Shown here in pieces: positions 1 through 6,360 of a DNA stretch of 13,022 bases. The translations under genes were made by a program, and so were the position numbers. Every line of letters starts with the position of its first letter. Positions within the stretch are counted from its first letter, which is position 1. Source of the stretch: Anaerolinea sp. (GTDB taxonomy: Bacteria; Chloroflexota; Anaerolineae; Anaerolineales; Anaerolineaceae); contig JARKOV010000044.1 in NCBI GenBank assembly GCA_029975965.1, positions 1-13,022 on the forward strand, written 5' to 3'. The notes beneath the pieces were generated by a model. The model worked only from the letters and a program-made list of their open reading frames with translations. It was not told the origin of the DNA and made no database searches.

Positions 1-1
1 C

Positions 2-520
2 GAGCAAGTGCGCGAAATACTGAAATCGATGCACGCCACCGCCCTGTTCGTCACCCACGACCAGGAGGAAGCCATCTACATGGGTGACCGCATGGCGGTA
101 GTTCAAGCCGGTCGAATCGAACAGATTGGCGCGCCCGAAGAGGTGTTCCACCGCTCTCAGACCCGCTTCGTAGCCGAGTTCATGGGCAACAGCGACTTCC
201 TCTCCGGTTGGATAACTTCGGAAGGCGTGCAGACCGAGATCGGGCTGCTGCCTCAGGCGGTAGACTGGCCCTCCGGCTCCCCGGTTGAGGTGGCCGTTCG
301 CGCCGACGATGTGGATTTCGAGCTTTCCGGCGAAGGCAGCGCCCAGATTGCCGCATGCCACTTCCGCGGCGCGTTCAACCTTTACCGCTTGCAATTGCGC
401 TCGGGTGAAGTGGTGCACGCCCTGAAACCCCACACTTACCAGGCTGCGCCGGGCGAGCGCATCCGCGCCTATGTCAGCGCCGGGCATCCGCTGGCGATAT
501 TCCCTAAGACGATCGTGTAA
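2..520 (+). CDS. ABC transporter ATP-binding protein, C-terminal part (5' truncated by window edge)
   Basis: This is the C-terminal end of an ABC importer ATPase of the MalK/PotA/FbpC type, which hydrolyses ATP on the cytoplasmic side to drive solute uptake. The frame is open back to the window edge, so the Walker A, Q-loop, signature and Walker B motifs lie outside. What is visible is the switch histidine (H-loop) in VTHDQEEA near the start, then the typical DRMAVVQAGRIEQIGAPEEVF stretch, split here by GDR at its front, and a C-terminal TOBE-like beta domain of about 100 residues ending at FPKTIV. A GTG at position 8 is only an internal codon, not a credible start. The transporter's substrate cannot be told from this fragment. 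The gene is convergent with the beta-galactosidase downstream, which by itself does not show that it moves sugars. The family call is secure. Confidence 0.9.
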   Translation, partial: EQVREILKSMHATALFVTHDQEEAIYMGDRMAVVQAGRIEQIGAPEEVFHRSQTRFVAEFMGNSDFLSGWITSEGVQTEIGLLPQAVDWPSGSPVEVAVRADDVDFELSGEGSAQIAACHFRGAFNLYRLQLRSGEVVHALKPHTYQAAPGERIRAYVSAGHPLAIFPKTIV

Positions 521-524
521 TTAG

Positions 525-566
525 TTTTCTGCATTATGTGGGCTTTGCATCAGATAATGCAGAAAA
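525..566. repeat. 42-bp palindromic element, copy A (13-bp stem, 16-nt loop)
   Basis: Perfect 13-bp inverted repeat (TTTTCTGCATTAT at 525-537, its complement at 554-566) around a 16-nt loop that begins GTGGGCTTTGC. It sits 4 nt after the ABC ATPase stop codon. The same architecture and the same loop core occur inverted at 4877-4918. It has T-rich 5' and A-rich 3' edges, the wrong polarity for an intrinsic terminator on either strand, so a repeat or protein-binding site is more likely. Confidence 0.8.
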
Positions 567-624
567 ATTGAAATACAATCCCAAAGACGCTACCCGACAC
601 CCGTTGACCGGCAGCGGCGATCCA

Positions 625-2982
625 TCAACTTGCCTGGAACGAGGCTTCGTGCTCCGCCACCGTCCGGATCGACCGCACCTGCAGCGCGCCGCCCAGACCG
701 TTAAAGGCTGGCCGGTGCTCAGGCGGGAGGTAGATCGGCGCATCTTCACGGAGCGGCAAGAAATGCAGGAGTAACCCACGCTCGAGCACCTCAGGCGCAA
801 AGCGGCTCAAGCCGATCTCCCACACCCGACCGTTGTAAAAATCGTCGGCGATCAACCGCTCCCCGAGATAGGCGCGCGCGACATCCCCGACATAATCGAC
901 CTGCAGGAACACTTCGACCACGCCATCCAGGGCGTTGGGCGACAGGCGCACTTCCCACACCTCTGCCGCAGAAAAATCGGCGTCGTCCGGCGCCTGCGCC
1001 ACCCCACCGGGACCCATGGGCACGCGCCGCGCCGGACCTGCAGCCTTGACCCGGCGAGCTTCGACGGCAAGATGTTGCTCGATTGAATCGGCGCGGAAAC
1101 GGGTGAATGCGCCTTCGGTCACCCCGGGCTGTCCCAACGAGCCGGGTGGCGAGGGAAAAACGGCGAAGGTCAACGCTGCGGCTGAGCGGGCGCGCAGGCG
1201 CAGCCGCTCACCGTCGAAGAGCAGGCCGGCCGGCGAGAGGAACAGGCGCTCTGCTCCCCAGAGCTGTGCCTTCCAGCACTGCAGCGCCTGCGCTTCGCTG
1301 AGCAGCAACAGCCGCGAGGACCTTCCATCCCGGCCGAAGAGCGTCATGACTTCTCCATAGGGCGGGTTGCGCAGGAAGCCCCCCGCATCGAGCGTCGCGC
1401 CGTCGATCCTGCTCAGGGTTCCCGGCTCAAAGGCAAACTCCGCCGCCACGCCACCCGCTTCGGCAAAAACGAAACACGTCCCCTCGGGCAAAGCCAACCG
1501 GCAGACCAACTGCGCGCTGGCAGACTTCAGCACCGGCCCATCCAGCGAGAGGTTGAAGGGCCAGATCATCCACGCCCCCGGGTGAATGGTCGCCCGGCGC
1601 GAAGGAACCACGATCGTTTCCGCCTCAAGCTGTAAAGCGACCTGCACGGACGTCTTTTCGGTCAGGGCTTCGACTCGTTGGTGGTTGTTGATGAACACGA
1701 ATCCGCACTGGCCGTCTGAGCGCACCGACCAGCGCAGCGTTTCGCGGTCATCCAGGTCGGCGGGCATCTCGGTTGGGAAAATTGCCGTCATCGGCGCCAG
1801 CTCCGCACCGAAATCCTGCAGGAACAGGTGCACCAGGCGCATGCGGTGATACTGACCGTTGAGCTGCCCATATTCGCGGATGGCAGCCTGGAAATCGTAG
1901 GAGATCACCGGCAGGTCGTTGGGGTAGCCGGTGGCCTGCGACTCCTGGAGCGTGCTAAGCCTGCCCGCCGGGTTGGAACCGCCGTGGTACATGTAATATC
2001 CCGGCAGGTTGCTGCCGCAGCCCAACTTGACGACCAAAGGCGCGGTCACATCCTCGGGGGTGATGTAGGGTCGGCGGTGGTAGGAAACCTGCATCCCGCC
2101 GCCCAGCTCGCAGGTAGCGAAGGGATAGCGAGCCAGGTAATCCAGGCTGCCGATGTCGCTGCGCGGGAGAAGATCGGCGCCGATCAAATCGTCGTTGCGC
2201 CCCCTCGAAAACACGTACTGCCGGCGGCACTCCCTCGCCCACCCGTCCACCTGGCGCTCCCAGAAAGCGTCGGGGTAACCGCCGAAGAGCGGGATGACCT
2301 CGTCTTCAGGCACCTGGGCGGGCCCCCACCCGGTCATGGTGTAAAGCGGCACCTCGATTCCAGCCTCGCGCGCCAGGCGCTTGAGGGTGCGGATGTGCTC
2401 GGGGTTGCGGATCAACTCGTTCTCGAGCTGCACCCCGATCACCGGCCCGCCCTCTTTCCAGAGCAATCCCGCGAGCTGGCGGGCGACCTCGTGGTATAGC
2501 CGCCGGACGTAATCCAGATAGGGCTGCGCATCCTGGCGCACCAATTTTCCACAGCGCGTAAGCAGCCAGTCTGGGAACCCACCGTTGCGGCACTCACCGT
2601 GTGCCCATGGCCCGATGCGCGGGTAAGCGTACAGGCCCGCCTCGGCGCACAGGGTCACGAAACGGCGCAGATCGCGCTGGCCAGACCAGTCGAACTGACC
2701 CTCGATCTCCTCGTGATGAATCCAGAAGATGTAAGTCGCCGCGATGGTGATCCCGCCGGCCTTCATTTTGAGCAACTCGTCGCGCCAACCGGAGGCGGGG
2801 TAACGCGAGAAATGGAACTCCCCCATCACCGGCAGCCAGGGCTTTCCGCCCAGGGTCAGGTAACGGCTGTTGGCATGGATCTCGACGCCATCCGGGTTCG
2901 CGCCTCCCATGCGCAGGTGACCGGAGAGGAGGGACAGGTCAGGGTGGGTCAGGTCGATGGTGTGTTGGCTCATGCACACCAT
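625..2982 (-). CDS. Beta-galactosidase, glycoside hydrolase family 35-like
   Basis: A large retaining glycoside hydrolase, probably removing terminal beta-galactose from oligosaccharides. The first ~380 residues look like a TIM barrel: GEFHFSRYPASGWRDELLKM near residue 54, the GGITIAATYIFWIHHE strand, YPRIGPWAHGECRNGGFPDW, then GGPVIGVQLENEL, whose second Glu (about residue 189) is the expected acid/base. Glu292 in ATCELGGGM is the likely nucleophile, though the motif differs from the classical GH35 form. The remaining ~400 residues are beta-rich, as in the jelly-roll domains of this family. There is no signal peptide, so it is probably cytoplasmic, acting on imported sugars. I took the ATG at 2982 because a weak AGGCAGG lies about 10 nt upstream; an ATG three codons later (2973) gives MSQHTIDL and is equally possible. 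Family certain, substrate inferred. Confidence 0.9.
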   Translation of the reverse strand: MVCMSQHTIDLTHPDLSLLSGHLRMGGANPDGVEIHANSRYLTLGGKPWLPVMGEFHFSRYPASGWRDELLKMKAGGITIAATYIFWIHHEEIEGQFDWSGQRDLRRFVTLCAEAGLYAYPRIGPWAHGECRNGGFPDWLLTRCGKLVRQDAQPYLDYVRRLYHEVARQLAGLLWKEGGPVIGVQLENELIRNPEHIRTLKRLAREAGIEVPLYTMTGWGPAQVPEDEVIPLFGGYPDAFWERQVDGWARECRRQYVFSRGRNDDLIGADLLPRSDIGSLDYLARYPFATCELGGGMQVSYHRRPYITPEDVTAPLVVKLGCGSNLPGYYMYHGGSNPAGRLSTLQESQATGYPNDLPVISYDFQAAIREYGQLNGQYHRMRLVHLFLQDFGAELAPMTAIFPTEMPADLDDRETLRWSVRSDGQCGFVFINNHQRVEALTEKTSVQVALQLEAETIVVPSRRATIHPGAWMIWPFNLSLDGPVLKSASAQLVCRLALPEGTCFVFAEAGGVAAEFAFEPGTLSRIDGATLDAGGFLRNPPYGEVMTLFGRDGRSSRLLLLSEAQALQCWKAQLWGAERLFLSPAGLLFDGERLRLRARSAAALTFAVFPSPPGSLGQPGVTEGAFTRFRADSIEQHLAVEARRVKAAGPARRVPMGPGGVAQAPDDADFSAAEVWEVRLSPNALDGVVEVFLQVDYVGDVARAYLGERLIADDFYNGRVWEIGLSRFAPEVLERGLLLHFLPLREDAPIYLPPEHRPAFNGLGGALQVRSIRTVAEHEASFQAS

Positions 2983-3148
2983 TATCGCACAGCCTGCCTG
3001 GAGCGGCGGGACGGAGAATGCGACCCCTTATCCAGGCGCCACCAAGCAGGCTGTAAAACGAAGCAGCGGGCCAGGTTTCACTCTAAACCCGCTGCGTATT
3101 TCACAACAAGAGAAGATGGTTCGTTTACCGGCAAGTAAATGTTCGCTA
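2983..3148. other. Divergent intergenic region with two inverted repeats
   Basis: No gene is seen between the beta-galactosidase start and the palindromic repeat at 3149. Two dyads are present. ACAGCCTGC at 2989-2997 pairs with GCAGGCTGT at 3046-3054 and could be a spread operator just upstream of the hydrolase. GCAGCGGG at 3063-3070 pairs with CCCGCTGC at 3088-3095, a hairpin without a T-tract. On the minus strand GATAATGG overlaps the hydrolase start and resembles a -10 box, but no -35 accompanies it. Confidence 0.4.
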
Positions 3149-3203
3149 GTAGCTGCTCAGCCAGAGGTGCAAGAGACTTCTCCTCTATCCACTGAGCAGT
3201 TAC
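3149..3203 (+). repeat. Interspersed palindromic repeat, copy 1 (complete)
   Basis: A 55-nt element with a 12-bp outer stem (GTAGCTGCTCAG against CTGAGCAGTTAC, one G-T wobble) and an inner part CCAGAGGTGCAAGAGACTTC followed by TCCTCTATCC that can form a nested AGAG/CTCT hairpin. The same sequence recurs inverted at 9968-10015 and as a 5' half at 12925-12954, so this is a repeat family and not a chance hairpin. It lies upstream of the regulator promoter. Confidence 0.85.
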
Positions 3204-3224
3204 GCTGGTCATATCAATTGCCAC

Positions 3225-3252
3225 TTGACATTTTCAATAATGATAATATAAT
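3225..3252 (+). promoter_or_regulatory. Sigma-70-type promoter of the regulator-CPBP operon
   Basis: TTGACA at 3225-3230 and TATAAT at 3247-3252, both perfect consensus hexamers, with a 16-bp spacer. Transcription would begin near 3259, about 30 nt before the ATG at 3290. The -10 box and spacer are inside the palindrome at 3230-3278, so a protein bound there would block RNA polymerase. Confidence 0.8.
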
Positions 3253-3278
3253 ATGATTATATTATTATTATTGAAAAT
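3230..3278. promoter_or_regulatory. 49-bp near-perfect palindrome, probable autoregulatory operator
   Basis: Two 23-bp arms (3230-3252 and 3256-3278) flank ATG at 3253-3255; only one position in 23 departs from perfect symmetry. The arms are AT-only except for a few bases, beginning ATTTTCAATAAT and ending ATTATTGAAAAT. The dyad centre (3254) is at the -10 box, and the RBS AGGAGG (3281-3286) follows directly. Because the predicted start site is near 3259, the transcript would lack the left arm, so the dyad most likely acts as DNA. A dimeric winged-helix protein, the product of the next gene, is the obvious candidate binder (inference). Confidence 0.75.
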
Positions 3279-3289
3279 ATAGGAGGGAT

Positions 3290-3859
3290 ATGGCAAGCGA
3301 TGCGACCAAAAAAATTCTCGACCACATGCTCCACCCCGTGCGCATGCGCGTGCTGATGGCGCTGGCGGGCAGCCAGGGGATGACTCCCCTCGAAATCGCC
3401 GGAAAGTTGAGCGACGTGCCCCAGGCCACGCTGTACCGGCACATCAACCGCCTCGCCAGAGCGGAGCTCTTGCAGGTCGTCGACGAGCGCCCGGTGCGCG
3501 GCACGGTCGAAAAAGTGTACGCGCTCAACCGGTCGAAGCAGACTCACCTCGGCAACGAGGACATGGCTCAGCTCACCAGGGACGACCACCTGCGCTATTT
3601 CACCGCCTTCATGATTGCGCAACTGGATCAATTCTCGCGCTATCTGAACCACCAGCCAGTCGTTGACATGGCCGCCGACGGGGTTGGCTACACTCAGGTA
3701 GCCCTGTACATGAGCGATGCAGAGCTGGCTGCGTTCGCACAAGCGATCAATGCGGTGATCATCCCCTATCTCGAACCCACGGCCGCTCGCGGAGATGGCG
3801 TGGACCGCAAGAAGAGGTTCTTAACCACCATATTAATGCCGGAGGTATCCGGCGAGTAG
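3290..3859 (+). CDS. Winged-helix (ArsR/HTH_20-type) transcriptional regulator
   Basis: A 189-residue DNA-binding protein. Residues 5-75 form a winged helix: KILDHMLHPVRMRVLMAL, then TPLEIAGKLSDVPQATLYRH as the helix-turn-helix, then NRLARAELLQVVDERPVRG and a wing ending EKVYALN. The opening phrase HPVRMRVL is typical of the ArsR-like HTH_20 group. The remaining ~110 residues look alpha-helical and may serve for dimerisation or sensing; there is no Cys pair of the metal-sensing kind. The start is set by AGGAGG three bases upstream of GGATATGG. It is followed after 10 nt by the CPBP protease gene, so the two share a transcript. The palindrome over its own promoter suggests negative autoregulation. 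The DNA-binding role is clear; the signal it senses is unknown. Confidence 0.85.
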   Translation: MASDATKKILDHMLHPVRMRVLMALAGSQGMTPLEIAGKLSDVPQATLYRHINRLARAELLQVVDERPVRGTVEKVYALNRSKQTHLGNEDMAQLTRDDHLRYFTAFMIAQLDQFSRYLNHQPVVDMAADGVGYTQVALYMSDAELAAFAQAINAVIIPYLEPTAARGDGVDRKKRFLTTILMPEVSGE

Positions 3860-3869
3860 GAAGTAGAAA

Positions 3870-4703
3870 ATGAACGCACAATTCTGGACTCTCTTTGGTA
3901 TTTTGTTAGCCGCAGGGCTGTTCGCGTCGGTTGCCGTGCTCCCTTATTCCCTGGCCATCAATCCCGGGGCTGTCGACCAGTTGAAAGCCAACCTGGCCCA
4001 AAAAGGCAGCCGCCTGCCGGCGATGCTGGTGGTCGTCCTGGCCAGCACCTTGCAGGCCGGTTTATTGATCGCGATAGCCATCTATTTTGGCCTGCGCGCC
4101 ACCCGGGCGATCGGGTTGGGTCTGCCGGTGCTGGATGCCTGGCTGACGGGGACGAGCGCGTTGCCGGCGATCCTCTCCGGGCTTCCCGCGGCGCTCCTGG
4201 TTGGGTTGGGCGCCGGTGTGGTCATCCTCGCCCTGGAGCGGTTCTACTTCCAGCCGCGCCTGCCCGAAGCCTTCCACAATGTGAAAACGAAGCAAGCCAC
4301 CTGGAAGCGCATGCTGGCCTGTTTTTACGGCGGAATTTACGAAGAGCTGCTCCTGCGCCTGTTCGTCATGAGCGGGTTGATCTGGTTGATCGGCCTCGTC
4401 TGGCCTTCACCCGCCGGGCAGGTGAATCCGGGTGCATTTTGGACGGCGAACATCATCGCGACGCTGCTCTTTGGCCTGGGGCATTTACCGGCAACCGCCC
4501 GGATGGCGCGGCTGACCCCATTGATCGTCTCGCGCGCGATCATCCTCAACGGCCTGGCCGGCCTGTTCTTCGGAGTGCTGTTCCTGCGCTACGGCCTGGA
4601 GTTCGCCATCCTCGCCCACTTCTGCATGGACATCCTGATCCACATCATCCTCCCGGAGCTGACACCCGCCAGTGTTGCCAAGGTGCAGGCGCAAGAAGCG
4701 TGA
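3870..4703 (+). CDS. CPBP-family intramembrane metalloprotease (Abi/Rce1-like)
   Basis: A 277-residue multi-pass membrane protein with the CPBP motifs: motif 1 EEx3R at residues 158-163 (GIYEELLLRLF), motif 2 FxxxH with His205 (LFGLGHLP), and motif 3 HxxxD with His250 and Asp254 (LAHFCMDILIH). Hydrophobic segments are seen at about 7-30, 50-75, 97-121, 165-180, 193-206 and 226-260, the catalytic motifs being in the C-terminal half as usual. Family members cleave substrates within the membrane; in bacteria roles include peptide maturation and immunity to self-made peptides. No peptide precursor gene is visible nearby. The gene follows the winged-helix regulator after 10 nt, so the regulator probably controls it. 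A strong hairpin ends the unit. Active-site residues are intact, so it is probably functional; the substrate is unknown. Confidence 0.88.
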   Translation: MNAQFWTLFGILLAAGLFASVAVLPYSLAINPGAVDQLKANLAQKGSRLPAMLVVVLASTLQAGLLIAIAIYFGLRATRAIGLGLPVLDAWLTGTSALPAILSGLPAALLVGLGAGVVILALERFYFQPRLPEAFHNVKTKQATWKRMLACFYGGIYEELLLRLFVMSGLIWLIGLVWPSPAGQVNPGAFWTANIIATLLFGLGHLPATARMARLTPLIVSRAIILNGLAGLFFGVLFLRYGLEFAILAHFCMDILIHIILPELTPASVAKVQAQEA

Positions 4704-4741
4704 CTCACCGGACCAACCCAAGCAATTCCCTTTTTTTATGC

Positions 4742-4776
4742 GTAGCTCAAAGACCATCCGTTGGTTTTTGAGCTAC
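4742..4776 (+). terminator. Strong hairpin after the regulator-CPBP operon
   Basis: GTAGCTCAAA pairs with TTTGAGCTAC, then a G-T wobble and ACCA/TGGT continue the helix to 15 pairs around the loop TCCGT. It lies 38 nt after the protease stop codon. The T-run that follows is poor (ATCTTTAA), while a run of seven T lies just before it (4731-4737), so termination is likely but not certain. Confidence 0.5.
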
Positions 4777-4876
4777 ATCTTTAAGTAGACGGTGAAAGCC
4801 AATCTCTGGGACGAAACCGTTACAATGGAGAAAGGTAAAATTAGAAATCAAGATCAGTGAGGGATTGTGCAATATA

Positions 4877-4918
4877 TTTTCTGTAAAATGTGGAGCAAAG
4901 CCCACATTTTACAGAAAA
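4877..4918. repeat. 42-bp palindromic element, copy B
   Basis: A perfect palindrome with TTTTCTGTAAAAT at 4877-4889 and its complement at 4906-4918; the pairing extends inwards by GTGG/CCAC and outwards by one A/T, giving 18 pairs. Read on the minus strand the loop is GTGGGCTTTGCTCCAC, matching copy A (525-566) in its first 11 bases. Total length is the same 42 bases, and the differing stem bases stay paired. It is 27 nt before the start of the next gene, and a TACAAT (4821-4826) upstream could be a weak -10, which would put the element in the 5' leader. Confidence 0.8.
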
Positions 4919-4945
4919 TGTGATACGCACTCCAGTGAGGATTCC

Positions 4946-5449
4946 ATGGACGAGCAGCCGGTGGGTCGAGTCGATGAATCTGCGGGTGAAGCGACAGAGT
5001 TCAGGTCGGGATTTACCCTGAAGGTGGACGCCAAACAAGATGCGGTTGTCAGGCAGGCGGGTGCGGCGGTCATCGCTGCGGGACATAACATCAAGATGAC
5101 AGGCGGAGGTGGGCTGCTGATCGCCTCCGGACGCGACATGAGAGTCTCCAACTCGTTTTCTCCGGTAACGGTGGTGGGGTACAACATGAAAATGTTCAAT
5201 TGCACCGTCCTGGGGATGAACGTGGGAGGCAACGCGGAGCTGGCCAACGCCACCACGCTCGTTTCGGCGAGCAAGGCGGTCCAAACCCGGAACAGCTCCA
5301 TCGGGGTGGTGCTGGCGGGCAAAGTCGAATTGGGGGAAGGCGCGCGCGTCCTGCTCAATACAAAGCAGGCCGCCGCCTGGGGAGTCGCTTTCGGAGTTGG
5401 GTTCGCGCTCCTGAGCTGGCTGTTGCGGTTGAAAACGCCTGGAAAGTGA
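4946..5449 (+). CDS. Small beta-rich protein with C-terminal membrane anchor, unknown function
   Basis: A 167-residue protein I do not recognise. Residues 20-135 are rich in Gly, Val, Asn and Ala and show a short periodic pattern (VIAAGHNIKM, LLIASGRDMRV, PVTVVGYNMKM, CTVLGMNVGG, GVVLAGKVELGEG), suggesting a small beta-solenoid resembling bactofilins, though no bactofilin signature can be confirmed by eye. Residues 142-161 form one hydrophobic helix followed by RLKTPGK, so it is probably tail-anchored with the bulk on one face of the membrane; there is no N-terminal signal peptide. The ATG at 4946 with TGAGG five to ten bases upstream is chosen; an upstream TTG (4865) would translate through the palindromic repeat and is unlikely. 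The acyltransferase gene follows after 84 nt with two small hairpins between. A scaffold-like role is a guess. Confidence 0.7.
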   Translation: MDEQPVGRVDESAGEATEFRSGFTLKVDAKQDAVVRQAGAAVIAAGHNIKMTGGGGLLIASGRDMRVSNSFSPVTVVGYNMKMFNCTVLGMNVGGNAELANATTLVSASKAVQTRNSSIGVVLAGKVELGEGARVLLNTKQAAAWGVAFGVGFALLSWLLRLKTPGK

Positions 5450-5467
5450 GCCCCAGGCATCCGGCGA

Positions 5468-5511
5468 GTGGTTGAAACCACCTAACGCGACTGAAACACA
5501 TTCGTGTTTCA
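5468..5511. other. Two small hairpins between the beta-rich protein and the acyltransferase
   Basis: GTGGT-TGAA-ACCAC at 5468-5481 (5-6 pairs) and TGAAACAC-ATTC-GTGTTTCA at 5492-5511 (8 perfect pairs). No T-run follows either one, so they may be transcript-processing or attenuation structures or just local symmetry. Confidence 0.4.
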
Positions 5512-5533
5512 CACCGTTGAAAGATCGTAAGAG

Positions 5534-6265
5534 ATGAACGAATCAGCCTACCGTCTGATCACCCGATTCATCAAGCTGTGCTTCTGGCGGGGACGATTCA
5601 TCGGTCGGGAGAATCTGCCTTCGTCCGGCCCGGCGGTCTTTGTCTCCAATCATCTCAACGAGCTGGGTCCGATCGCATGTGTCAGCGAAATTCCGCTGCG
5701 CCTTTACCCCTGGATTCATTGGAAGATGCTCGCGGAGCGCGAGACCCTCGAATTTTTACGCATCGATTTTGTGGAAAAGTCCCTTCGCCTGCGCCCGCCG
5801 TTGAGCCTTGCGGTTGCCGGGGGGCTTTCGCGCATCGTATTGCCGCTGATGCGCAGCCTGGGCTGTATACCGGTGCACCGCGGGGAGGGGTTTTCAGCCA
5901 AACAAGTCACCTGGGAAGCCAGCCTGGCGCGATTACGAGCGGGGGATTGCCTGCTGGTCTTCCCCGAAGACCCCGAATCGCCCGCGGATCCGGCCACGGG
6001 AATCCATCGCTTCATGCACGGCGTGTTATGGCTGGCGGATGTTTATTACCACGCCACTGCGCAGCCTCTGCCCTATTATCTGATCGCGGTGCATCCCTCG
6101 CGAAAAATGATGGTGCGACCACGCCTGTTGCTGTCACCACAGCAGTTCACCGCCAAACAGAGCAAGACCTACTGGTCAGACCTGTTCGAACAGACGATCA
6201 TCGAAATGTACCGGGAACTCGAGCAAGAGGGAAAATACCCGGCGCCTTGGTCCAGGCCAACCTGA
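5534..6265 (+). CDS. Divergent PlsC-like glycerolipid acyltransferase
   Basis: A 243-residue member of the LPLAT/PlsC superfamily, whose members transfer an acyl chain to lysophosphatidate or related alcohols at the inner face of the membrane. The fold is recognisable: SSGPAVFVSNHLNELGPI carries His40 of motif I, LGCIPVHRG (residues 109-117) is motif II with Arg116, and LLVFPEDPES (140-149) stands where FPEGTRS normally is. Two motif residues are unusual. In HX4D the Asp is Gly45 (an acidic residue is offered two places earlier as Glu43), and Gly-Thr-Arg of motif III is replaced. So either substrate handling differs or it is not a normal acyltransferase. No signal peptide. The ribosome-binding site is weak (AAGAG near the ATG). 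Fold fairly sure, activity uncertain. Confidence 0.75.
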   Translation: MNESAYRLITRFIKLCFWRGRFIGRENLPSSGPAVFVSNHLNELGPIACVSEIPLRLYPWIHWKMLAERETLEFLRIDFVEKSLRLRPPLSLAVAGGLSRIVLPLMRSLGCIPVHRGEGFSAKQVTWEASLARLRAGDCLLVFPEDPESPADPATGIHRFMHGVLWLADVYYHATAQPLPYYLIAVHPSRKMMVRPRLLLSPQQFTAKQSKTYWSDLFEQTIIEMYRELEQEGKYPAPWSRPT

Positions 6266-6360
6266 CCGCCTGAAAAGCCCGCCTCGCCGCCCCAGTCCGC
6301 GAGAACCCATTGCAACCGGCAGTCTTCCTCTGCTAACTTTAGCGAAATTGGGCAAAACGG

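Noticed and set aside
525..566. Intrinsic terminator between the convergent ABC and beta-galactosidase genes
   Set aside because: The stem has T on the 5' side and A on the 3' side on both strands and no T-run follows, the opposite of a rho-independent terminator; its recurrence at 4877 fits a repeat better.
1828..2499. Open frame of 223 codons opposite the beta-galactosidase gene
   Set aside because: It mirrors the high-GC coding frame of a clear GH35 gene, shows no domain-like sequence, and lacks an RBS; the many other antisense frames in this gene are the same.
2..2982. Sugar-uptake and hydrolysis operon of ABC ATPase and beta-galactosidase
   Set aside because: The genes are convergent, so they do not form one operon, and the ATPase fragment does not show what it transports.
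3290..4703. Bacteriocin or phage-defence operon because CPBP proteins can give immunity
   Set aside because: No precursor peptide, modification enzyme, exporter or toxin is encoded nearby, so only a regulator-protease pair is supported.
4865..4945. TTG start giving 27 more residues to the beta-rich protein
   Set aside because: The extension would be encoded by the palindromic element, and the ATG at 4946 has its own TGAGG.
4841..5512. Minus-strand frame of 223 codons over the beta-rich protein gene
   Set aside because: It would translate the palindrome copy B and the complement of a gene with a good RBS and start; sequence is low in family-like character.
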